Positions 17,534 through 24,321 of a stretch of DNA of 64,000 bases are shown in pieces (the stretch's first letter is position 1; each line of letters begins with the position of its first letter). The notes beneath the pieces are model-generated. The model did not search any database, was not told the origin of the DNA, and saw only the letters and a list, made by a program, of their open reading frames with translations. Origin of the DNA: an uncultured Collinsella sp. (GTDB lineage: Bacteria; Actinomycetota; Coriobacteriia; Coriobacteriales; Coriobacteriaceae); NCBI GenBank assembly GCA_902467875.1, contig CABQWP010000001.1:1-64000 (forward strand), given 5' to 3'. Both the position numbers and the translations under genes were made by a program.

Positions 17534-17573
17534 TGAAAACGATTACAGACATATGAAACTGAAAACGATTACA
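17534..17573 (+). promoter_or_regulatory. Two LacI-type operators before the PTS gene
   Basis: TGAAAACGATTACA occurs twice, at 17534-17547 and 17560-17573, with centres 26 bases apart (about 2.5 helical turns). Both carry the central CG of LacI-family sites and resemble the site at 16436. They lie 57-96 bases ahead of the PTS start codon, where they would cover or flank the promoter. Confidence 0.7.
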
Positions 17574-17629
17574 GTGTAAGTGTCAAAGATGGCCGGGTGC
17601 AGATGCGCCCGTTGGAGGAAAGGGAAGTC

Positions 17630-19030
17630 ATGGACTACCGCAAATCAGCCCAAGAGGTGCTCGACAACATCGGTGGCGCCGGCAACGTTGTTTCGGCCGC
17701 ACACTGCGCCACGCGTCTGCGCCTTGTGATTGCCGATAACGCCAAGGTCGACAAGGAGGCCCTCGAGAATATCGACGGCGCCAAGGGCGTCTTTGAGGCC
17801 CAGGGCCAGCTCCAGATTATTTTTGGTACCGGCACCGTCAATAAGGTCTACGACGAGTTCATTGCGCTCAGCGGCGTCGAGGCTGCCACCAAGGCCGAGG
17901 TCAAGGAGGCAGCGGCGCAGCAGCAGAACATCTTTATGCGTGCCATTAAGGTGCTCGGCGACGTCTTTGTCCCCATCATCCCCGCCATCGTGGCTTCGGG
18001 CCTTCTGCTGGGCATTATGAGCGCCCTCAACTTTATGGCCTCCAACGGCTTTATCGCGCTCGACACCAATAACTTTATTTATAAGATTGCCGACCTGGTC
18101 TCGGGCACGTCTTTTGGCATTCTGCAGATCCTGATCGGTTACTCCGCCGCTAAGGCCTTTGGCGCCAACCCGTACCTGGGTGCCGTCGTCGGCGGTGCGT
18201 TTATCAACTCCTCGCTGCAGAGCGCCTACACGGTTGCCTCCGAGGGCGTTCAGACTATGGTCACCGTCATTCCCGGCGTGTACAGCTTTGAGTGGGTCGG
18301 CTATCAGGGTCATGTGATCCCCATCGTCATCGCCTGCGCCATTCTGGCCTTCCTCGAGAAGCGTCTGCATAAGATCGTTCCCGAGATGTTCGACCTCTTT
18401 GTGACCCCGCTCGTCTCGGTGTTCGTGACCGTGCTCGTGACGCTCGTTGCCGTCGGCCCCATCTTTGTCTGGGCCGAGAACGCCATCCTCGGTCTGATCC
18501 AGGCCCTGCTGACCCTGCCCTTCGGCATCGGTTCCTTTATCGTCGGCCTGTTCTATGCCCCCACGGTCGTTACCGGTATCCACCAGATGTACACCGCCAT
18601 CGACCTGGGCCAGCTTGCCCAGTACGGCGTGACCTACTGGCTGCCCATCGCCAGTGCTGCCAACATCGCCCAGGGTGGCGCCGCACTCGCCGTTGCCTTT
18701 AAGACCCGCGATGCCAAGATCAAGGGTCTGGCGCTTCCTTCGGCCCTGTCCGCCTTCATGGGCATTACCGAGCCTGCCATCTTTGGTGTGAACCTGCGCT
18801 TCTTTAAGCCCTTCATCGCCGGCTGCATCGGCGGCGGTTGCGGTGCCCTGGTCTGTGCGCTCACTTCGCTGGCTGCCTCCGGCACGGGCGTTACCGGTAT
18901 CTTCGGTATCCTGCTGTGCCTGGCCCAACCCGTGCAGTACGCGATCATGTTTGCGGTCGCCGCGCTGGTTTCCTTTGCCGTCTCGTTTGTCCTGTACAAG
19001 GACGAGCCCAAGGCTTCCGAGCAGGCCTAA
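17630..19030 (+). CDS. scrA: PTS sucrose-type EIIBC transporter
   Basis: A 466-residue permease; ATG 17630 follows GGAGGAAAGGG. Residues 1-85 are the EIIB domain with phosphorylated Cys26 in AAHCATRLRL. Residues 105-460 are the EIIC domain of the glucose superfamily, about ten helices, with MGITEPAIFGVNL and PTVVTGIHQMY as hallmark blocks. No EIIA domain is attached, so a EIIA from elsewhere (often the glucose EIIA) must supply phosphate. It imports a sugar, most likely sucrose, as the 6-phosphate, which fits the GH32 enzyme downstream. Confidence 0.88.
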   Translation: MDYRKSAQEVLDNIGGAGNVVSAAHCATRLRLVIADNAKVDKEALENIDGAKGVFEAQGQLQIIFGTGTVNKVYDEFIALSGVEAATKAEVKEAAAQQQNIFMRAIKVLGDVFVPIIPAIVASGLLLGIMSALNFMASNGFIALDTNNFIYKIADLVSGTSFGILQILIGYSAAKAFGANPYLGAVVGGAFINSSLQSAYTVASEGVQTMVTVIPGVYSFEWVGYQGHVIPIVIACAILAFLEKRLHKIVPEMFDLFVTPLVSVFVTVLVTLVAVGPIFVWAENAILGLIQALLTLPFGIGSFIVGLFYAPTVVTGIHQMYTAIDLGQLAQYGVTYWLPIASAANIAQGGAALAVAFKTRDAKIKGLALPSALSAFMGITEPAIFGVNLRFFKPFIAGCIGGGCGALVCALTSLAASGTGVTGIFGILLCLAQPVQYAIMFAVAALVSFAVSFVLYKDEPKASEQA

Positions 19031-19050
19031 GAGCTTTTGATTGAGGGGAT

Positions 19051-19079
19051 GCCCGCGGGTTGTATGCTCGCGGGCGTTT
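19051..19079 (+). terminator. Hairpin between the PTS and hydrolase genes
   Basis: GCCCGCG (19051-19057) pairs with CGCGGGC (19069-19075) and is followed by GTTTC. It may only reduce readthrough, setting the ratio of transporter to hydrolase. Confidence 0.55.
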
Positions 19080-19137
19080 CTCGTATCTGGTGCCGATCTC
19101 TGGTGCCTTGTTGCTTTCGATCCGTTAGGACTTTGAT

Positions 19138-20679
19138 ATGTCTAATGCACTTGGTCGCGACCTTGCAAAGCTGGTCGCCGCTGTTGACGCCGCCGCCTCT
19201 GAGTGCGGCCATGGCGCGTATGGCCAGCGCTTCCATATAATGCCGCCGGCGGGCTGGCTCAACGACCCCAACGGTCTTTGCCAGGCAGGCGGCGTGTTCC
19301 ATGCCTATTTTCAGTATGCGCCGTTTGATGTCGAGGGTGGCGTTAAGGCCTGGGGCCATGCGACGAGCCGCGACCTTATGACGTGGGACTATGTTGGCGC
19401 TCCGTTGCTGCCCGACGAGCCGTTCGATTGCCACGGTGTGTATTCGGGCTCCGCGCTTGCCGAGGACGGTCGCATTCGCGTGCTCTATACGGGCAACGTT
19501 AAGCTTCCCGATGCGGACGGCACGTACGACTACGTCAATACCGGCCGCCGCGCCGATACTGTTTATGTCGAGAGCGTTGATGGCCTTGCCGGTCGGGAGT
19601 TCAGCCAAAAGCGCGTGGTGCTGGCGTCCGAGGATTATCCCGAGGATTTGACCTGCCACGTGCGTGACCCCAAGGTGTGGCGCGATGATGATGGGCGTTA
19701 CCACATGGTGCTGGGCGCGCGTCGTCGCGTGGACGGTCCGCATGTCGATAGTCGATTTTGCGCCATGCACGGCGAGGGTGCCGGGCGCGATGTGGGTGAG
19801 ATCCTGGTGTATGGCTCGGCCGATATGCTGAGTTGGGAGCTCGAGAGCCGCGTGTGCTCGCCCGAGCGCTTTGGGTTTATGTGGGAGTGCCCGGGGTATC
19901 TTGAGCTTAAGGCCGATGACGGTGTGCCGGTGAAGTTCCTGTCCTTCTCTCCTCAGGGGCTCGAGGGCGGTCGTTGGGACCGCGGCAACGTGTACGCTGC
20001 TGGCTACATGCCTGTAACGGGCGACATTACCGGTGTTGACGGTACCTATGAGCTGGGCGAGTTCCGCCTGTGGGACGCCGGTTTTGACTTCTATGCTCCG
20101 CAGGAGTTCACGGCTGAGGACGGTCGCCACATTCTGATCGGCTGGATGGGCATGCCCGATGAGCCGACCTATGGCAACGCACCCACCGTGGTGTGCGGCT
20201 GGCAGCACTGCATGACGGTGCCGCGTGAGCTTACAGCCGGTGCCGGCGGCGTGGTGCTGCAGCAGCCGGTGCGCGAGATCGAGCGCCATTATGCCTCGGT
20301 GCGTGTGGGGGAGGGTTCGTTGGAGGTTGCCGGCGACACCTGCTTTGACGTTTTTGTTGACGGCGTCGACGGCACGTTTGCCGCGACCGTTGATGGCGAG
20401 CTGGAGCTGTCGTTTGCGCCCGCCGAGGGCGAACTGCCCTCGCGCTTTGAGATGCGATTTACCGATGAAGGTCGCGCTTCTGCCGGCTGCGGTCGTACCG
20501 TGCGCTGGGAGCCCGTCGACGAGATTCGTAACGTGCGCATTGTCGGTGATGTCTCGTCGGTCGAGGTGTTTGTGAACGATGGCGTGCTCGCGTTTTCGAC
20601 GCGCATCTACCCCGAGACCTATGGCGTGACCGTTGACGCTCCGTGTGCGAGCGTGACCTACCACGTGCTCAACATCTAG
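19138..20679 (+). CDS. scrB: GH32 sucrose-6-phosphate hydrolase
   Basis: A 513-residue glycoside hydrolase family 32 enzyme. The three catalytic blocks are present: WLNDPNG (nucleophile Asp near residue 42), CHVRDPKVW (transition-state Asp) and MWECPG (acid/base Glu). An N-terminal five-bladed propeller and a C-terminal beta-sandwich (about 380-513) give the normal length. It would split sucrose 6-phosphate delivered by the PTS into glucose 6-phosphate and fructose; activity on short fructans is an alternative. The ribosome site before ATG 19138 is weak. Confidence 0.88.
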   Translation: MSNALGRDLAKLVAAVDAAASECGHGAYGQRFHIMPPAGWLNDPNGLCQAGGVFHAYFQYAPFDVEGGVKAWGHATSRDLMTWDYVGAPLLPDEPFDCHGVYSGSALAEDGRIRVLYTGNVKLPDADGTYDYVNTGRRADTVYVESVDGLAGREFSQKRVVLASEDYPEDLTCHVRDPKVWRDDDGRYHMVLGARRRVDGPHVDSRFCAMHGEGAGRDVGEILVYGSADMLSWELESRVCSPERFGFMWECPGYLELKADDGVPVKFLSFSPQGLEGGRWDRGNVYAAGYMPVTGDITGVDGTYELGEFRLWDAGFDFYAPQEFTAEDGRHILIGWMGMPDEPTYGNAPTVVCGWQHCMTVPRELTAGAGGVVLQQPVREIERHYASVRVGEGSLEVAGDTCFDVFVDGVDGTFAATVDGELELSFAPAEGELPSRFEMRFTDEGRASAGCGRTVRWEPVDEIRNVRIVGDVSSVEVFVNDGVLAFSTRIYPETYGVTVDAPCASVTYHVLNI

Positions 20680-20717
20680 GCGATTCGTCGCATATCGGCG
20701 CTATACTGCAGCCGTTG

Positions 20718-20753
20718 CCCACGATGCGGGGAACATCCGCATCATGGGTTTTT
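20718..20753 (+). terminator. Strong terminator after the sucrose locus
   Basis: CCCACGATGCGG and CCGCATCATGGG form a 12-bp stem with one mismatch around a 7-base loop, then TTTTTGCTTTT. It ends only about 8 bases before the ribosome site of the next gene, so it may also act as a leader terminator for that gene. Confidence 0.8.
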
Positions 20754-20775
20754 GCTTTTGAAGGGGCGGTACCGT

Positions 20776-21768
20776 ATGGGCGTACAGCAGATAGAAGAGG
20801 CCTGGGCTTTGAGGACCGGCGCGCGTGAGGCGCGGTTGCTTGCGGCCCCGCATGTGCCGGCAGCGCTGTCGCTGCTGGGTATTGTGCGTCCCAGTGACCG
20901 CCTGGTCGCGTTTGCCGATGACTTTGCCGATGCGTTTGTGCGCGGCTTTGATGGCTGCGATGTCGCGCTGGTAGGCTCGTCATCCGTTGAGGCGTTTGTC
21001 GCCGCGTCCGAGAACTTTGATGCTTCGTTTGATGCCGAGGTGCCGCACCTGTGGTGGTTTGTGAACTCCATCGGTGGCTTTGGCCTGCGTGTGCCCGACC
21101 TTCGCGCTCTGGGCCGCGCGGCGCGTGAGGCCCATGCGCTGCTGGTTGTGGACAATACCGTGGCGTCAGCTTTTGGCTGCGATTCGCTGCGTTTGGGTGC
21201 CGTGCTGTCGCTCGAGGCGCTCGATCGCGTGTGCGCCGGCAAGGCTCCGCGCAAGTTGGTTGCCGTATCGGTCGCGCGCTCGCAGCTCAAGCGCCATCGC
21301 GTGGATGCCGTGGCTGAGTGCGCGCATGCCCTGCTTGAGGGCTGTGGCTTGGCCAAGCTAGAAATGCCTGCTGACGAGGCCGGTGTGCTGGAGCGCGGGC
21401 TGGACTCGTTCGACGTCCGCATGCAGGCGCATTTCGACCGCGCCCGTGCGCTGGCCGAGTATCTGGCCGCCAACGAGATGGTGCGCAACGTGCGCTATCC
21501 CGGGCTGAGCTCGCATCCCGACCATGCGGTTGCAACGGGAATCCTCGAGCATGGTTTTGGCCCGGCAGTTGAATTTGACCTTATCGAGCGTAGCGCGGGA
21601 GAGCTGTTCGTCGCTTTGCCGGGGGAGTTTCGCACATCGCCTGCCGGCGGCGCAACGACGCGTCTTTCGGCCCCACGCGGCAAGCAGGGGAGCACCATCC
21701 GCCTCTTCGCCGGTACCGACGACCCCTTGATCGTGGCCTCCACCCTAGATAATGCCCTCCGCAACTAG
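20776..21768 (+). CDS. Cys/Met-metabolism PLP-fold protein lacking the PLP lysine
   Basis: A 330-residue protein of the cystathionine gamma-synthase fold. ATG 20776 follows AAGGGGCGG. The LLVVDNTVASAFGCDSLRLGA block matches the aspartate motif of the family, and the C-terminal GATTRLSAPRGKQGSTIRLFAGTDD block matches the substrate-carboxylate region. However, where active members have Ser-x-Thr-Lys with the Schiff-base lysine, this protein reads SVAR (Arg168). It is also shorter than usual (about 380). It is therefore probably not a normal PLP enzyme. It stands alone between two terminator-like structures, so its partner genes give no hint. Confidence 0.7.
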   Translation: MGVQQIEEAWALRTGAREARLLAAPHVPAALSLLGIVRPSDRLVAFADDFADAFVRGFDGCDVALVGSSSVEAFVAASENFDASFDAEVPHLWWFVNSIGGFGLRVPDLRALGRAAREAHALLVVDNTVASAFGCDSLRLGAVLSLEALDRVCAGKAPRKLVAVSVARSQLKRHRVDAVAECAHALLEGCGLAKLEMPADEAGVLERGLDSFDVRMQAHFDRARALAEYLAANEMVRNVRYPGLSSHPDHAVATGILEHGFGPAVEFDLIERSAGELFVALPGEFRTSPAGGATTRLSAPRGKQGSTIRLFAGTDDPLIVASTLDNALRN

Positions 21769-21786
21769 CTAAATCATCCTCGACTC

Positions 21787-21861
21787 CATAAGTTGCGGTG
21801 AAATAGGGTTTGATTTACGGCTTTAACCGCATAAACAGTCCCTATTTCACCGCAACTTATG
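21787..21861. repeat. Long inverted repeat, 22-bp perfect arms
   Basis: The arm CATAAGTTGCGGTGAAATAGGG without a break would exceed the quoting limit, so by position: left arm 21787-21808 and right arm 21840-21861 are exact reverse complements of 22 bases. The 31-base loop contains a further small stem (TTTACGG with CCGCATAAA). It lies between convergent genes and can serve as a two-way terminator, but the length and perfection suggest a mobile or REP-like element. Confidence 0.75.
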
Positions 21862-21901
21862 AGAAGGGGTTGTGTGGCTATAAGGCCCCGTCCTAAATTG
21901 G

Positions 21902-22246
21902 CTATTCTTTTATGCTGGCGATGAGGTCGTTGGCCTTTGCGGCAATTACTTGGTTGATGTCGGTCTGCAGCTCCTCGTAGACCGCTATGGCTCGCTCTCC
22001 AGCGGGGGTGAGGGTGGATCCGCGGGCGCCGTCGCGCTCGATGAGCTTGCAGCCCAGCTGACCTTCGGCCTCGTTTACAATGCGCCAGGCCTTGGAATAC
22101 GCCATGCCCATGCTCTTGGCGGCGCGGTTGAGCGAGTGCTCGCGGGCAATACCCTGCAGCAGCAAGACGCAGCCGTGGCCGAACACGCCCGGCAGATCCT
22201 TGTCGCACGCTTGAATGACCAACTTTGCCGTCGTCTTGTACTCCAT
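21902..22246 (-). CDS. ModE-like winged-helix regulator
   Basis: A 114-residue protein of the ModE/LysR N-terminal type: LLLQGIAREHSLNRAAKSMGMAYSKAWRIV is the helix-turn-helix, and GCKLIERDGARGSTLTPAGERAI is the winged segment usual in ModE. No molybdate-binding (MOP) domain is attached. It may start at GTG 22255 or ATG 22246; the latter has the better spacing from GGGGAG. It is divergent from guaB. No molybdenum genes are nearby, so its target is unknown. Confidence 0.8.
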   Translation of the reverse strand: MEYKTTAKLVIQACDKDLPGVFGHGCVLLLQGIAREHSLNRAAKSMGMAYSKAWRIVNEAEGQLGCKLIERDGARGSTLTPAGERAIAVYEELQTDINQVIAAKANDLIASIKE

Positions 22247-22331
22247 GTGCTCCACGTCTCCCCGCTAAAGTGTTTGCTGGGCAAACGCATAGCCTGCGTC
22301 AAACCCTCGTGTGCTCTTCTTAAATCATGCA

Positions 22332-22360
22332 TTGTAGCAGTCAAAGTGCGTTAAGATACT
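22332..22360 (+). promoter_or_regulatory. guaB: Possible guaB promoter
   Basis: TTGTAG at 22332-22337, a 17-base spacer and GATACT at 22355-22360, about 75 bases before the guaB start. Confidence 0.4.
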
Positions 22361-22439
22361 TCCCCAGTATTGGGCGCCCAAGGTTGGGCTGGGTCCTACG
22401 AGGCCTGCAGCCGACCGGTCGCATGGAAAAAGGAGAAAC

Positions 22440-23951
22440 ATGGCTACGTTCTTTCCCGGTGAGTCCCACACGTTTTCTGAGTATCTGCTGGTCCCTGGTT
22501 ACTCGTCCTCGCAGTGCATCCCCAACAACGTCTCTCTTAAGACGCCGCTGACCCGCTTTAAGCGCGGTGAGAAGCCGGCAATCACCCTGAACATCCCCAT
22601 GGTTTCCGCCATCATGCAGTCCGTCTCGGGCGTCGATATGGGTGTCGCGCTCGCTACCGAGGGTGGCCTGTCCTTCATTTACGGTTCCCAGAGCGCCGAG
22701 TCCGAGGCCGCTATGGTCAAGGCCGTCAAGGATCACAAGGCCGGTTTCGTTCAGTCCGATTCCACGCTGACCCCCGACATGACCATGGAGCAGGTCATCG
22801 AGCTTAAGGAGAAGACCGGCCACTCCACCATGCCGGTCACCGACGACGGCACTCCCAAGGGTAAGCTCCTGGGCATCGTCACCAGCCGTGACTATCGCCC
22901 CAGTCGTGATGACCACCAGACGAAGGTCTCCGAGTTCATGACCCCGCGTGAGCAGCTCATCGTGGGCGACAAGAACATCAGCCTCAAGGTTGCCAACGAC
23001 GTCATCTGGGACAACAAGCTCAACGCCCTGCCGATCGTCGACGACAACGATCACCTTATGGGCATCGTCTTCCGCAAGGACTACGACAGCCACAAGACCA
23101 ACCCCAACGAGCTGCTCGATAACGACAAGCGCTACATGGTCGGCGCTGGTATCAACACCCGCGACTATGCCGAGCGCGTGCCGCTGCTTATCGAGGCCGG
23201 TGCTGACGTTCTGTGCATCGATTCCTCCGAGGGCTTCAGCGAGTGGCAGAAGCGCACCATCGAGTGGATCCGCGCCAACTACGGCGAGGACGTCAAGGTC
23301 GGCGCCGGTAACGTCGTCGACGCCGAGGGCTTCCGCTTCCTGGCAGACTGCGGTGCCGACTTCATCAAGGTCGGTATCGGCGGTGGCTCCATCTGCATCA
23401 CCCGCGAGACCAAGGGTATCGGCCGTGGCCAGGCTACCGCGCTGATCGACGTCTGCCGCGCTCGCGACGAGTATTACGAGGAGACCGGCGTCTACGTGCC
23501 CGTGTGCTCCGACGGCGGTATCGTCTACGACTACCACATGACGCTCGCCCTGGCCATGGGTGCAGACTTCATGATGCTGGGCCGCTACTTCGCTCGCTTC
23601 GACGAGAGCCCGACCGAGCGCGTCAACGTCAACGGCCAGTACATGAAGGAGTACTGGGGCGAGGGTTCTGCTCGTGCCCGCAACTGGCAGCGCTACGATC
23701 TGGGTGGCGCCGCGAAGCTCAGCTTCGTCGAGGGCGTCGACTCCTACGTTCCCTACGCCGGTTCCCTCAAGGACGGCGTGGGCGGCACGCTCTACAAGGT
23801 CAAGTCCACGATGTGCAACTGCGGCGCCCTCTCGATCCCCGAGCTCCAGGAAAAGGCACGCCTGACTCTGGTCAGCTCCACCTCCATCGTCGAAGGCGGC
23901 GCCCACGACGTAGTCGTCAAGGACTCCCAGCAAAGCGTCAGCTATCGCTAA
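22440..23951 (+). CDS. guaB: IMP dehydrogenase
   Basis: A 503-residue enzyme that oxidises IMP to XMP with NAD, the committed step to guanine nucleotides. The barrel begins with residues 40-90 (NIPMVSAIMQSVSGVDMGVALATEGG), a pair of CBS domains is inserted at about 115-235 (VIELKEKTGHSTMPVTDDG and later), and the catalytic loop GIGGGSICITRETKG carries the nucleophilic cysteine. AAAGGAGAAAC precedes ATG 22440. The extended N-terminal opening and full length match the usual enzyme. It is followed by several intergenic hairpins rather than by a co-transcribed gene. Confidence 0.95.
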   Translation: MATFFPGESHTFSEYLLVPGYSSSQCIPNNVSLKTPLTRFKRGEKPAITLNIPMVSAIMQSVSGVDMGVALATEGGLSFIYGSQSAESEAAMVKAVKDHKAGFVQSDSTLTPDMTMEQVIELKEKTGHSTMPVTDDGTPKGKLLGIVTSRDYRPSRDDHQTKVSEFMTPREQLIVGDKNISLKVANDVIWDNKLNALPIVDDNDHLMGIVFRKDYDSHKTNPNELLDNDKRYMVGAGINTRDYAERVPLLIEAGADVLCIDSSEGFSEWQKRTIEWIRANYGEDVKVGAGNVVDAEGFRFLADCGADFIKVGIGGGSICITRETKGIGRGQATALIDVCRARDEYYEETGVYVPVCSDGGIVYDYHMTLALAMGADFMMLGRYFARFDESPTERVNVNGQYMKEYWGEGSARARNWQRYDLGGAAKLSFVEGVDSYVPYAGSLKDGVGGTLYKVKSTMCNCGALSIPELQEKARLTLVSSTSIVEGGAHDVVVKDSQQSVSYR

Positions 23952-23977
23952 GCGGCTTTCCCAAGCACCGCACCTTG

Positions 23978-24030
23978 CCGTTCAAACCGTCGCTCGCGTA
24001 CCAAAGTACGCGTCGCTCCTCTTTCACGGC
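23978..24030. repeat. Dispersed intergenic repeat, copy 2
   Basis: Same unit as at 16270-16324. Outer stem GCCGT pairs with ACGGC; inner stem GCGTAC–GTACGC with loop CAAA. The differences between the two copies lie mainly in loops or are pair-preserving. It starts about 26 bases after the guaB stop. Confidence 0.7.
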
Positions 24031-24112
24031 AATCTGCGGCACTTGGAAAACCCGATCATGCTTGGGCGGGTAACAATTAGCGGTTGATTCACAACCACGT
24101 TATTTAGATAAA

Positions 24113-24143
24113 GCGAGATGCCCGCAAGTCGCAGGCATCTCGC
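24113..24143 (+). terminator. Hairpin between guaB and leuS
   Basis: GCGAGATGCC (24113-24122) pairs perfectly with GGCATCTCGC (24134-24143), loop 11 bases, followed by TTGTCG. It is likely a terminator, although the T run is poor. Confidence 0.6.
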
Positions 24144-24175
24144 TTGTCGTATTTGCTATCATCAGTCAAGTTAAC

Positions 24176-24306
24176 CTTAGGGTCGGTCGGCTTGGCTTTG
24201 TTCGCTACAAGTTCCGCACGCAAAGAAGAGCACTTAATGTGCTCTTCGTCTTGCGCAGGACTGTCCGCAGTAGCGAATAAAGCTAAGCCGACCGACCCCA
24301 GCTAAG
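24176..24306 (+). repeat. 131-base hairpin immediately before leuS
   Basis: A nearly perfect long inverted repeat. Arms 24180-24208 and 24270-24298 match over 29 bases, the two deviations being G·U pairs. The stem continues as CTTA (24176-24179) with TAAG (24303-24306) beyond a four-base bulge. Inside are CGCAA–TTGCG and GAAGAGCAC (24225-24233) with GTGCTCTTC (24239-24247). Only 6 bases separate it from the leuS ribosome site. It has none of the T-box landmarks. It may be a MITE-like insertion or a leader RNA structure. Confidence 0.75.
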
Positions 24307-24321
24307 ATTAAAGGAGCTGAT

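Noticed and set aside
17645..18928. Long minus-strand open frame opposite the PTS gene
   Set aside because: Shadow of scrA caused by biased third positions; composition is not protein-like.
24176..24306. A leucine T-box before leuS
   Set aside because: No AGAGAG block, specifier segment or UGGN bulge; the structure is a simple long hairpin.
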